Assembly: GCF_035474595.1 (NCBI RefSeq)
Contig: NZ_DATIND010000026.1
Coordinates: forward strand, 1-64,000
DNA from: Longimicrobium sp.
GTDB taxonomy: Bacteria; Gemmatimonadota; Gemmatimonadetes; Longimicrobiales; Longimicrobiaceae
Direction of reading: 5' to 3'
DNA: 64,000 nt
The notes under the pieces were generated by a model. The model searched no databases and was not told where the DNA came from. It saw nothing but the letters and a program-made list of their open reading frames with translations. This document shows, one piece after another, positions 50,600-58,491 of the stretch. Made by a program: the position numbers and the translations under genes. Position 1 is the stretch's first letter; every line of letters starts with the position of its first letter.

Positions 50600-51223
50600 T
50601 TACAGGCGGAAGCGCGGCTGCTCGACGACCTTCTTGATCTTGTGCTGCCCGGTCCAGGTCTTGGCGTTGGTCTCCAGGTCCACGAGGGTCATGTCCACCT
50701 GGTAGTAGACCACGCGGCGGCCGCCCTCGCGGTCGTTGATCTGCGAGATGTCGCCCTGCAGCATGTACTGCGCGCCGTGCTCGCGGCCCATGCGGGCGCG
50801 GGTGTCGGCGGCGGCGTTCTCCTGCTGGTCGGCGCGCTCGTCGCGCACCTCGGCGCGCTCCTCGCTGCTGGCCACCACCTGCACCTGGCCGCTGCCCAGG
50901 TAGGCGCGCTCCAGGTCGCGGACGAAGGTCTCGACCGGGATGTGCTCCATGCTGCGGTTGCGGATGGTGCCCACGATCACGGTGGGGCGGCGGCCGCCGT
51001 GCGTCTGCATGTACTGCATGGCCCAGCTCTGGCCCAGGTCGCCCTGGAAGCTCTGGCGCACCATGGCGTCGGCCACCTGGCGGCTGTCGACGTCGTTCCA
51101 GCGGCCCGACAGGTCGATCTGCTGGTCGGGCGAGACGCGGGTGACCTGCGTGGCGCAGCCGCCGGAGACGAGGATCGCCGCCGTGGCGAGGGCCGCGCGC
51201 AGGCCGCGGGTCAGGGTGTTCAT
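50600..51223 (-). CDS. lpoB: LpoB-like activator of penicillin-binding protein
   Basis: The outer-membrane lipoprotein LpoB activates PBP1b in E. coli. This 207-aa protein has a lipoprotein signal (lipobox SGGC near residue 23), the LSGRWNDVDSRQVADAM segment early in the mature chain, RRPTVIVGTIRNRSMEHIPV, and the C-terminal MTLVDLETNAKTWTGQHKIK, all typical of LpoB/COG3417. GGAG lies before the ATG at 51223. The neighbours are two TPR-type lipoproteins as found with lpoB in other phyla. Confidence 0.88.
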   Translation of the reverse strand: MNTLTRGLRAALATAAILVSGGCATQVTRVSPDQQIDLSGRWNDVDSRQVADAMVRQSFQGDLGQSWAMQYMQTHGGRRPTVIVGTIRNRSMEHIPVETFVRDLERAYLGSGQVQVVASSEERAEVRDERADQQENAAADTRARMGREHGAQYMLQGDISQINDREGGRRVVYYQVDMTLVDLETNAKTWTGQHKIKKVVEQPRFRL

Positions 51224-51774
51224 CGGTTCTCCGTAGACGGATCGGGAGGGTTCCGCGCCGGTGGCGCGGAGGACTGTGACGGGGGATGGAGTGCGCATCG
51301 GGCGTACCCGGCGCGGATCTGCTACGATCTGATTGGTGAGAAAGAAGTTAGCTTTGCGGGCGTGGATTCGTCCAGCATTCCGTGTCACCCCGCGCGGACA
51401 GTGCGAGGACAGCGGCGGGGGACAGATGGGAATCGAATCGTCTCATCACCGTGCATCCCTTATCCATCGACTCGTCACCGACTCACCTCATCACCCATCA
51501 CCTGATTACCACTCGAACAGAGCATGGGACGGGCGGCGGCTCGCTTCCGCCGGCATCGCGCCCTCTCCGGCCGGCCTAGGCCGTCCACCTCTCCCGTACC
51601 GGGAGAGGTAGCTGGGCAGCATCCGCGCTGAATCCCGAGCATGGGTGCTACCAGAGGCTGCTGGTCGCGCCCTCCGGCGCCGGGTGAGGGCGCGACGGCC
51701 GCGGAAACGCGAAGCGCGCCGGCCCCGAACCGGAGCCAGCGCACTTTCGCACTCACGCACTTTCGCACTTCGGT
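51224..51774. repeat. Gene-free region with an R5 copy and a tandem tract
   Basis: Bases 51555-51614 match 13704-13762 (GCCCTCTCCGGCCGGCC, CTCTCCCGTACCGGGAGAGG). Bases 51736-51774 are a reverse AGTGCGGA tract (GCACTTTCGCACTCACGCAC and more) ending exactly at the lptD stop codon. Between 51330 and 51520 the DNA is less GC-rich and shows the short runs TCATCACCCATCACCTGATT. No gene is supported. Confidence 0.75.
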
Positions 51775-54591
51775 TCAGGGTGCAGGCAGCGTCGACGTCG
51801 CCGGCCGGTCCACGCCCAGGTTGCTCTCGTGGTAGTCGGCCTTCAGGTCGGGAAGGTCGATCAGGTGCACCGAGAAGGCGAACGACGTGTTGCCGTTGGG
51901 GGCCAGGTTGTAGTCGAAGTTGGCCTGCCAGCGGTACAGGTCGCGCTTCAGGTTGATGGTGTGCGCCGCGAACTGCCCCGTGGTCGTGGAATACTGCGTC
52001 TGCCAGCTCACCGCCCAGTTCTTCGTGGGCTGAAAGGTCAGCCGCCCGCCCAGCTGCGAGTTGCCGCGGTTGAAGGTGCCCGGCACCGAGTCGGCCGGGC
52101 TGCGGCGCTGCCGCGTGAGCGAGTAGGTGAGCCCCAGCGACCAGGGGCCGCCGCCGGCCTGCTGGTTGTTGGCGGTGGCGTTGGCGTTCCCCAGCGGCGT
52201 CTGCGTCTGCTCGCCCCGCGCGTCGGGGGTCTGCCCGCGCTCGGACACGCGCTGCTCCTCGCTCCCGCGCGCGAAGCCCAGCCAGCGGAAGAGCGCCGAG
52301 TTCTGCCCCAGCGTGAACTGGGTGGAGAACGAGGTCAGGAACGGCTGGAAGCGCCCGCGCTTCAGCTCCGAGCGCCCGCTGTCGCTCACCACGATGCGCT
52401 GGTCGAACAGCGAGTGCGACATCTGGAACTGGAAGCCGCCCAGCAGGTCGGTGCGCACCGTGGTGCTCAGCTCCGGCGTCAGGAAGCGCTCGTTGAAGCG
52501 GTTGCTTCCCACGAAGCTGTAGCCGATGGCGCTGGTGTTCAGCGCCAGCAGCGTGATCTTCTGCGACTGCGAGGGCGCCGCGCGGTTTCCCGCCGCGGCC
52601 GCCGTGTCGCGCGCCGAGTCGCCGCGCACCGGCTTGGGGGTGCGGAGCTTGGCCTCGAAGGTCTGGTTCAGCCCGATCTGGATCTGGTTCACCGCGCGCG
52701 CCGAGAACGGCCCGAACACCTGCCGCTGCACCCGGATGTCGCCCGTGTCGCGCAGCGTGACCGTGGGCGAGTAGGTGTACGACACCACCGGCTGGATGTG
52801 GTGGCGGATCGTCTCGTAGTTGCCGAAACCCGGGAAGAAGCCGTACAGGTCCGTTCCCAGCGCCACCCCCAGGTTCAGCCGCGGCGGCCCGGCCACGTAC
52901 TCGCCGTACGCGCCGCGCAGGCTGTCGGGCACCGCGCCCGTGGTGTCGCGCCGCAGCAGCTCGCGCGAGAAGCCGATGGTGGGCGTGAGCCGCGTGCTGG
53001 CGAAGAGCGTGAGCTGGTAGCCGGTGTTCACGCTGAAGCGCAGGTGGTCGGCGCCGTTGCCGGCGATGGCCGCCAGCCGCGTGGTGTCGCCCGAGAAGAG
53101 CGTGCTGTCTACCTGGCTGCGCTGGATGGCCGCCAGCGACCCCCGTCCGCTGTGCGAGTACGCCGCCGACCCGTCCACGCCGAAGTTGCCGATGGCGATG
53201 CGCCCCGAGCCGCTGAAGTCGCCGGTGCTGCTGGACGGCTGGCGGCGCAGCAGCGCGTTGCCGAAGCTCTGCTGCGTGGAGCTTCCCGAGAACGAGGTGG
53301 TGAACACCACGTTGGGGACGAGGGTGATGGGGTTCAGGTTCAGCCCGAAGCGCGGGCTGAAGGTGCGGTCGTCGTTCCCCACCGACTGCCGCCGCTCGGC
53401 GCTCAGCGAGAGCGAGCCGAAGTCGAACTCGCGCGTCAACGAGAAGTTGCTCGACAGGTCGGCCGTCTGCCGGAACGGGTCCACCACGCGGTTGCGCTCG
53501 AACGCGGTCGACGAGGCGAAGCCCAGCGCCAGCGCCAGCTTGGTGCGCTCGTTCAGGCTCCAGTTGGCCCCGCCGTTCAGGTTCAGCCGCCCCGGCCCGT
53601 CGGTTTCCCAGAAGCGCTCGCCCTCGATCTGCCCGCTCAGGAAGCGGCGGCGGAAGTTGAACTCCAGGTTCCCGCGCGCCGCCATGTAGCTCTGGCTGCG
53701 CCACCGCCCGGCCACCTGCAGCCCCAGGAACGGGCTGATGGCCCAGTAGTAGCCGATGTTGCTGATCTCGCGCCCCGTTCCCCGGCTGTTCCCCGTGCCC
53801 CCGCGCGTGCGGATGATGTCGTTGATCTCGAACTGCGGGATCAGGAAGCCGCTGCGCCGCCCGTGCTCCAGGTCCTGCACGATGAAGGGCAGCGCCATCA
53901 CCGGCACGTTCCGGAAGTACAGGTATGCCGGCCGGCCGACCAGGATGCGGTTGCGGATGATCATGATCCGGTCGGCCTTGAAGTAGTACGCCGGATTGGG
54001 GCGGTCGTCGCTGGTGAAGGTGCTGTTGTTGGCGTAGATGCGCTCGTTGCGCTCGCTGGTCACGTCGCCCGCCACGTACCAGGTGGCGTTCTCGGTGATC
54101 TTGGTGCGCGCCCCGAACACGTTGGCCCGGCGCGCGTTCAGGTCGTAGAAGAACACGTCGCCGGCGATGGGCTCGCCCTCCGTCGGCGTCCCCTGCGGGT
54201 TGCCGTACGCGGCCACCAGGTCCTGCAGGTCGCGGTAGACGATGGAGTCGCGCGCGGTGATCACGTCGCCCTCGCGCTCCACCCGCGAATTGCCGCGCAG
54301 CCGCAGCGCCCGGTCCAGCGAGCGGTAGTCGGCGCTGTCGGCGTTGTAGAAGATGGGAACGTACCCCTGCAGCTTCAGCAGCGCGTCGATCACCGAGTCG
54401 CTCTGCGCCGGGCGCCCGGTGGCCGCGGGGCGCGAGGTGTCGCCCGGCGCGCGCGTGTTGGGCCGCTGCGCCGGCTGCGGAGCGCGCTGCTGGCCGCGGT
54501 TCATCCCGGGAATGACCTGCGCGGCCGCGGGCGCCAGCGCGCACGCGGCCCACAGGGCGGCCAGGAGCGGGATTACGGCTCTGTGCTTCAC
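51775..54591 (-). CDS. lptD: LPS-assembly protein LptD (OstA/Imp)-like
   Basis: The 938-aa protein has a signal peptide cut after PAAAQ near residue 24, and the two-part layout of LptD. Residues about 70-280 form the OstA beta-jellyroll (LRLRGNSRVEREGDVITARD, FYDLNARRANVFGARTKITE), and the rest is a large 26-strand-type barrel with repeated short turns. The N-terminal Pro/Arg-rich linker (residues 25-65) is unusual. LptD is the outer-membrane channel of lipopolysaccharide export, so it implies an LPS-bearing outer membrane. The start is GTG at 54591. The LptD Cys pairs of E. coli are not obvious. It lies near tatC and the Tol-Pal operon. Confidence 0.87.
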   Translation of the reverse strand: MKHRAVIPLLAALWAACALAPAAAQVIPGMNRGQQRAPQPAQRPNTRAPGDTSRPAATGRPAQSDSVIDALLKLQGYVPIFYNADSADYRSLDRALRLRGNSRVEREGDVITARDSIVYRDLQDLVAAYGNPQGTPTEGEPIAGDVFFYDLNARRANVFGARTKITENATWYVAGDVTSERNERIYANNSTFTSDDRPNPAYYFKADRIMIIRNRILVGRPAYLYFRNVPVMALPFIVQDLEHGRRSGFLIPQFEINDIIRTRGGTGNSRGTGREISNIGYYWAISPFLGLQVAGRWRSQSYMAARGNLEFNFRRRFLSGQIEGERFWETDGPGRLNLNGGANWSLNERTKLALALGFASSTAFERNRVVDPFRQTADLSSNFSLTREFDFGSLSLSAERRQSVGNDDRTFSPRFGLNLNPITLVPNVVFTTSFSGSSTQQSFGNALLRRQPSSSTGDFSGSGRIAIGNFGVDGSAAYSHSGRGSLAAIQRSQVDSTLFSGDTTRLAAIAGNGADHLRFSVNTGYQLTLFASTRLTPTIGFSRELLRRDTTGAVPDSLRGAYGEYVAGPPRLNLGVALGTDLYGFFPGFGNYETIRHHIQPVVSYTYSPTVTLRDTGDIRVQRQVFGPFSARAVNQIQIGLNQTFEAKLRTPKPVRGDSARDTAAAAGNRAAPSQSQKITLLALNTSAIGYSFVGSNRFNERFLTPELSTTVRTDLLGGFQFQMSHSLFDQRIVVSDSGRSELKRGRFQPFLTSFSTQFTLGQNSALFRWLGFARGSEEQRVSERGQTPDARGEQTQTPLGNANATANNQQAGGGPWSLGLTYSLTRQRRSPADSVPGTFNRGNSQLGGRLTFQPTKNWAVSWQTQYSTTTGQFAAHTINLKRDLYRWQANFDYNLAPNGNTSFAFSVHLIDLPDLKADYHESNLGVDRPATSTLPAP

Positions 54592-54707
54592 GCGATTATC
54601 GTCCCCGTCGGGCAGGGGTGGGCGGACATTCAGGGGTCAATCTAGCGCCGCGCCGCCACATTCGGGGAGCGCGGCGCCCGGCGCCTAACGTTTTCCTCAC
54701 CGCCCGC

Positions 54708-55475
54708 TCACGCCTGCGCGGCCGCGGCGGCCCGGCGGCGGCGGGTGACCAGCCGCGCCAGGAAGATGCTGAACTCGTACAGCAGGATCAGCGGCACCAT
54801 CATCATCAGCGTCAGCGTGATCACGTCGCCCGGGGTAAGGACCGAGGCCAGCACGGTGATGATGACGATGGCGTGGCGGCGCTTGGTGGCCAGGAACTCG
54901 GGCGTCACCAGCCCCAGCGCGCTCAGGATGAGGATGACCACGGGAAGCTCGAACACGCCGCCGAAGGCCAGCAGCAGCCGCGTGACGAAGCTCAGGTACT
55001 CGCCGATGACGATGTTCTGCTCCAGGCTTTCCGTCTGGAACCCCATGGTGAAGCTGAGCGTCATCGGCAGCACCACCTCGTAGCTCATCGCCACGCCCAG
55101 CGCGAAGAGCACGAGCCCCAGGTACAGCGCGGGCACGATGTAGCGCTTCTCCGACGGCAGCAGCGCGGGGGAGAGGAAGGCCCAGATCTGGTAGATGACG
55201 ATGGGCGACGCCAGCACCAGCCCGACGGAGATCGCCAGCTTCAGGGTGATGAAGAAGGGCTCGGTGGGGCTCAGGTACTTCAGCTTGCTCCCGTGCAGGA
55301 ACGGCTTGATGGGGGCCACCAGCAGCCCCAGCACGTCCAGGCGCGTGACCAGGAAGAACCCGGCCACGGCGCAGACGACCACGGCCAGCAGGCTCCAGAT
55401 CAGCCGCCAGCGCAATTCCTCGAGGTGGTCGAGGAAGGGCATCTCGCCGGCTCTTGCGTTCACGGTGTTCGGCAT
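54708..55475 (-). CDS. tatC: Twin-arginine translocase subunit TatC
   Basis: TatC is the receptor of the Tat pathway for folded proteins in the inner membrane. The 255-aa protein has the N-terminal signature PFLDHLEELRWRLIWSLLAV, the FLxPxxxxxE region (YLSPTEPFFITLKLAISVGL), six spans in all, and FGGVFELPVVILILSALGLV in the middle. The C-terminus ends in a basic/Ala tail. It is separated by 116 bases from lptD and by 297 bases of mostly repeat-like DNA (CCTGTCCCCTG runs near 55620-55665) from nrdR. No tatA or tatB is visible nearby. Confidence 0.95.
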   Translation of the reverse strand: MPNTVNARAGEMPFLDHLEELRWRLIWSLLAVVVCAVAGFFLVTRLDVLGLLVAPIKPFLHGSKLKYLSPTEPFFITLKLAISVGLVLASPIVIYQIWAFLSPALLPSEKRYIVPALYLGLVLFALGVAMSYEVVLPMTLSFTMGFQTESLEQNIVIGEYLSFVTRLLLAFGGVFELPVVILILSALGLVTPEFLATKRRHAIVIITVLASVLTPGDVITLTLMMMVPLILLYEFSIFLARLVTRRRRAAAAAQA

Positions 55476-55772
55476 CCGGGCTCCAGGCGGGAAGCACCCG
55501 CCCGCTCGATGTCACGACGGGACGCATCCGCCATCGCGCGCTCGCGCGGCGCCGGTGCGTTCCGAAAATCTGTTCGCTGGATCGGCCGGGTGTCCCGGCA
55601 CGCGGAAGGGGACCGGGCCCGCTGCTTCTCCCTGTCCCCTGAAACCTGTCCCTGTCCCCTGCGGTCCGGCGCGTCTACCCCCCAGCGCCCGGAAAGTGCG
55701 CCGGGAGGCCGCCTAAGCTGGCGGCCTCCCGTAACTTCGGGGTTTCCCCCGTCCGGCGGTAGGGGGGAAGGG

Positions 55773-56339
55773 CTACGACGGCGAGGGATCGGGCCCGGGC
55801 ATCTCCCCGTCCCCGTCCCCGTCTCCATCCCCGTCCAGCGCGGCCAAGGGGAGCTCGCGCTGGTAGCGGCGCACCTCGCGCAGCGCCGCCAGCTCGCGTA
55901 GCTCGCCCAGCTCCTCGGCGAACTCCTGCACGTCGGCGAAGTTGCGGTAGACGCTGGCGTAGCGCACGTAGGCGATCTGGTCGCGCTCCTTCAGCCGCGC
56001 CATCACCATCTGGCCGATGTCGCCGCTGCTGACCTCGCCGGTCTCGCGCCGGTCCAGCTCGCGCTCGATGTCCTCGACGATGGTCTCGATCTCGGCGGGG
56101 GTGATGGGGCGCTTGGCGCTGGCCACCTCGATGCTGCGCAGCAGCTTGCGGTGCTCGAACGGCTCGGTCTCGCCGTCGCGCTTCACCACCTGCAGCGTGC
56201 GCTCCTCGATGTACTCGTAGGTGGTGAAGCGGCGGCCGCAGCGCAGGCACTCGCGCCGCCGCCGCACCGCGCGTCCTTCGCGCCCGGTGCGGGAGTCGAC
56301 CACGCGGTCGTCCTGGTGGTGGCAGAACGGGCAGCGCAA
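55773..56339 (-). CDS. nrdR: Transcriptional repressor NrdR with an acidic tail
   Basis: NrdR represses ribonucleotide reductase genes when dATP is high. The 188-aa protein has the zinc ribbon (RCPFCHHQDDRVVDSR and ECLRCGRRFTTYE) and the ATP-cone (about residues 49-135: VVKRDGETEPFEHRKLLRSI). It starts at TTG (56339), which matches the usual MRCPFC start. The last ~25 residues are an extra tail: a GDGDGDGDG run and PGPDPSPS, encoded by a 6-bp microsatellite (CCGTCC units at about 55805-55835), absent from typical ~155-aa NrdR proteins. Confidence 0.93.
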   Translation of the reverse strand: MRCPFCHHQDDRVVDSRTGREGRAVRRRRECLRCGRRFTTYEYIEERTLQVVKRDGETEPFEHRKLLRSIEVASAKRPITPAEIETIVEDIERELDRRETGEVSSGDIGQMVMARLKERDQIAYVRYASVYRNFADVQEFAEELGELRELAALREVRRYQRELPLAALDGDGDGDGDGEMPGPDPSPS

Positions 56340-56376
56340 GCGGGGATAGCTCCGTTTGGGGTGGTAAAGCCTCGTG

Positions 56377-56453
56377 TTTTAGTCCTGAGTCCTAAGTCCT
56401 GAGTGAAACAACGCCGTTCACTTGGCACTTGGGACTTTGGACTCAGGACTTCT
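56377..56453. repeat. Inverted pair of short tandem tracts
   Basis: GTCCTGAGTCCTAAGTCCTG (56377-56403) and, after a spacer, GGCACTTGGGACTTTGGACT with CAGGACTTC (56423-56453) can pair. This lies between nrdR and cpoB and is probably a hairpin. Confidence 0.7.
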
Positions 56454-56456
56454 TTT

Positions 56457-57386
56457 CTACCTCGTCCCCAGCCGGTCCAGCTGCGTCCGCGCCTCTTCGG
56501 CCTCGTCGCTGCGGGGGTACGACCGCAAGATCTGGTTCAGGTGCGTGCGCGCCTGCGTGCGGTCGCCGCGCGCGATCTCCAGCCGCGCGATGCGCAGCAG
56601 CGCCGCGGGGGCGCGAGCGGACGTGGGGTAGCGCTCGACCACGCGCTGGTACGCGGCGATGGCGGCGTCCGGGTCGCGCGTGTACGTCTCGCCGATGTAG
56701 AACTGCGCCTCGCCCGCGCGCCGGTCGCTCGGCGCGATGCGCAGGAACTCCTGGAAGGCGCCGCGCGCGGTGGTCATCGAGCCGCGCTGGTACGCGCCCA
56801 TCGCCGCCTGGTACGCCTCGTCCGCGGTCGGCGGCGCGTCGTCGCGGCTGCGCGTCGTAGTCGTGGACCGCGGCGGCGGCGTGGTCGTCGTCGTGCTCGA
56901 GGGACGGTCCGTCGCCGGGCGCGTGGAAGTGCCGCTCGCGGGGCGATCGGTGGACGGCGTCGCGGGCCGGTCCGTTGAGGGACGATCCGTGGAGGCGACG
57001 CGGTCGGTGGAGGGCGCGGGGGTGGCCGCGGCCTCGGCGCTGTCGGCGTCGGCCTGGGCCTGGCGGGCCTCGGCGGCGCGCTGCTCCAGCTGGCGCTGCA
57101 GATCGCGGATCTGCTGCTGGCTCTGGCCGCTGAGCGACTGGATCTGCACCAGCTGCCGGTCGATCTGCAGCAGGCGGTTGGCCACGTCGGCGCGCATCCG
57201 CGAGTTCTGCGTGCTGAGCGAGTCCAGCATGGCCTGCGTGCGCGTGATCAGCGTCTGGATCTGCCGGTTCTGCTCGGCCCGGTCGTTGTCCATCCGCATC
57301 TGCAGGTCCTGCAGGTCGCGCTTGGTGGCCAGGCACCCCGCCAGCACGGGGAGGAGCGCCGCCGCGAGTGCGTGGCGCGGCTTCAT
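56457..57386 (-). CDS. cpoB: Tol-Pal coordinator CpoB (YbgF)-like protein
   Basis: The 309-aa lipoprotein-like product starts MKPRHALAAALLPVLAGC with Cys at residue 18. A coiled coil (DLQMRMDNDRAEQNRQIQTL, about 25-120) matches the N-terminal trimerising part of YbgF. A Thr/Ser/Pro-rich linker (repeats of STDRP and TTTTTPPP) follows, then TPR repeats (AYQAAMGAYQRGSMTTARGA, YRSYPRSDEAEEARTQL-like end). CpoB links PBP activity with the Tol system. The linker is much longer and simpler in composition than usual. It overlaps pal by four bases (ATGA). Confidence 0.87.
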   Translation of the reverse strand: MKPRHALAAALLPVLAGCLATKRDLQDLQMRMDNDRAEQNRQIQTLITRTQAMLDSLSTQNSRMRADVANRLLQIDRQLVQIQSLSGQSQQQIRDLQRQLEQRAAEARQAQADADSAEAAATPAPSTDRVASTDRPSTDRPATPSTDRPASGTSTRPATDRPSSTTTTTPPPRSTTTTRSRDDAPPTADEAYQAAMGAYQRGSMTTARGAFQEFLRIAPSDRRAGEAQFYIGETYTRDPDAAIAAYQRVVERYPTSARAPAALLRIARLEIARGDRTQARTHLNQILRSYPRSDEAEEARTQLDRLGTR

Positions 57387-57994
57387 CGGCGCAGCTCCGC
57401 GGGCACGGTGGTGATCTCGCCGCCGGCCACGGTGAACTCCGCGCGGCGGTTGCGGGCCAGCGCGTCCTCGTCCTCGCCCTCTTCCAGCGGCCGCTCCTTG
57501 CCGTAGCTGATGGTGGCCAGCCGCGACCCGTCGATCCCCAGGTTCACCAGGTAGGCGCGCACCGCCTCGGCGCGGCGCTGGCCCAGCGCCAGGTTGTACT
57601 CGGTGCTCCCGCGCTGGTCGCAGTGCCCCTCGATGCGCAGGCGCACGGCGGGGTTGCTCTGCAGCACCGACGCCTTGGTCTGCAGCTTCCGCTCGGCCTC
57701 GGCGGTGATCTCGTCGCTGTCGTACTGGAAGAACACGATGTCGGTCAGCGCCTCGCGGGCGGTGGAGACGGCGGCCTCGCGGGCGCGGCGGTCGCGGTCC
57801 AGCCGCTCGCGCTCGGCGCGCGCGGCCGCCTCGTTCGCGGCGGCGATGGAGTCGGCGCGGGCGCGGTCGGTGTCGCTGCCGTTGGTGACGGAGGTGCTGG
57901 TATACGGCTCGGGATTGGTGCGCGGCTTCTTCCTGCACCCCGCGAGCGCGGCCAGCGGGACCAGCAGCAGTGGGGCTGCGTGGCGAAGCTTCAT
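57383..57994 (-). CDS. pal: Peptidoglycan-associated lipoprotein Pal
   Basis: Pal ties the outer membrane to peptidoglycan. The 203-aa protein has a lipoprotein signal (MKLRHAAPLLLVPLAALAGC), a coiled-coil-like linker (AAARAERERLDRDRRAREAA), and an OmpA-C domain (about 80-200: DIVFFQYDSDEITAEAERKL, RIEGHCDQRGSTEYNLALGQ, RRAEAVRAYL) with the conserved diaminopimelate-binding region. CAGGAG precedes the ATG at 57994. In the operon it comes after tolB; a 0.5-kb repeat block lies between the two. Confidence 0.93.
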   Translation of the reverse strand: MKLRHAAPLLLVPLAALAGCRKKPRTNPEPYTSTSVTNGSDTDRARADSIAAANEAAARAERERLDRDRRAREAAVSTAREALTDIVFFQYDSDEITAEAERKLQTKASVLQSNPAVRLRIEGHCDQRGSTEYNLALGQRRAEAVRAYLVNLGIDGSRLATISYGKERPLEEGEDEDALARNRRAEFTVAGGEITTVPAELRR

Positions 57995-58491
57995 CGTGTC
58001 TCCTGGGACTGGAGTGTTGCGACAAGATGGGGCCGCGCGGCGCGCGAGGCTACGGGCGGCGGAGGGCCGGCGCCACAATCCGTAGTATGCAGCACAACCC
58101 GCGGCTACAACAGGCCGACGTCGATGTACTCGGAGAGATGGGAGAGAGATCCATCGGGGGCGAGAAAGATTCGCGCATCTGCCAACCTTCATTGCCCGGC
58201 CGGCGCCGCGGCCCTCTCCCCCCGGCCCCCTCCCCCAAAACTGCCTGGGGGAGGGGGAGACCTCATCGAGAGGAGAGTCGGCGGCTCGATTCAGGAGGCA
58301 TCCTGCCCGCCTGGCTGGCCCCCTCCCCCGGCCCCTCCGCCCGCTCCGCGGGGGAGGGGAGAACTCATCGCCACACCGGCTTCAGTGCATCACCCGAATG
58401 GCGGGACCGCAGTCCCGCAGGGACTTTGTGCTGTTGTTGCCCCCGAATTCCATTCGGGGTGCCGGGGTGCCGGGGAAGCTCGGAAAGAACC
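57995..58491. repeat. Repeat block between tolB and pal (R4, R3)
   Basis: Bases 58196-58370 hold R4 modules (CCTCTCCCCCCGGCCCCCTC, CCCCAAAACTGCCTGGGGGA, GGAGACCTCATCGAGAGGAG, TGGCTGGCCCCCTCCCCCGG, CCGCTCCGCGGGGGAGGGGA), the mirror of the block at 35015-35180. Bases 58398-58461 hold an R3 copy (CCGCAGGGACTTTGTGCTGT, TGCCCCCGAATTCCATTCGG). The block splits the normally continuous tol-pal operon, so transcripts may be processed or re-initiated here. Confidence 0.8.

Noticed and set aside
51829-54645. 938-aa plus-strand open frame opposite lptD
   Set aside because: Antisense shadow; composition is Val/Arg/Gln/Glu biased and has no signal peptide or domain.
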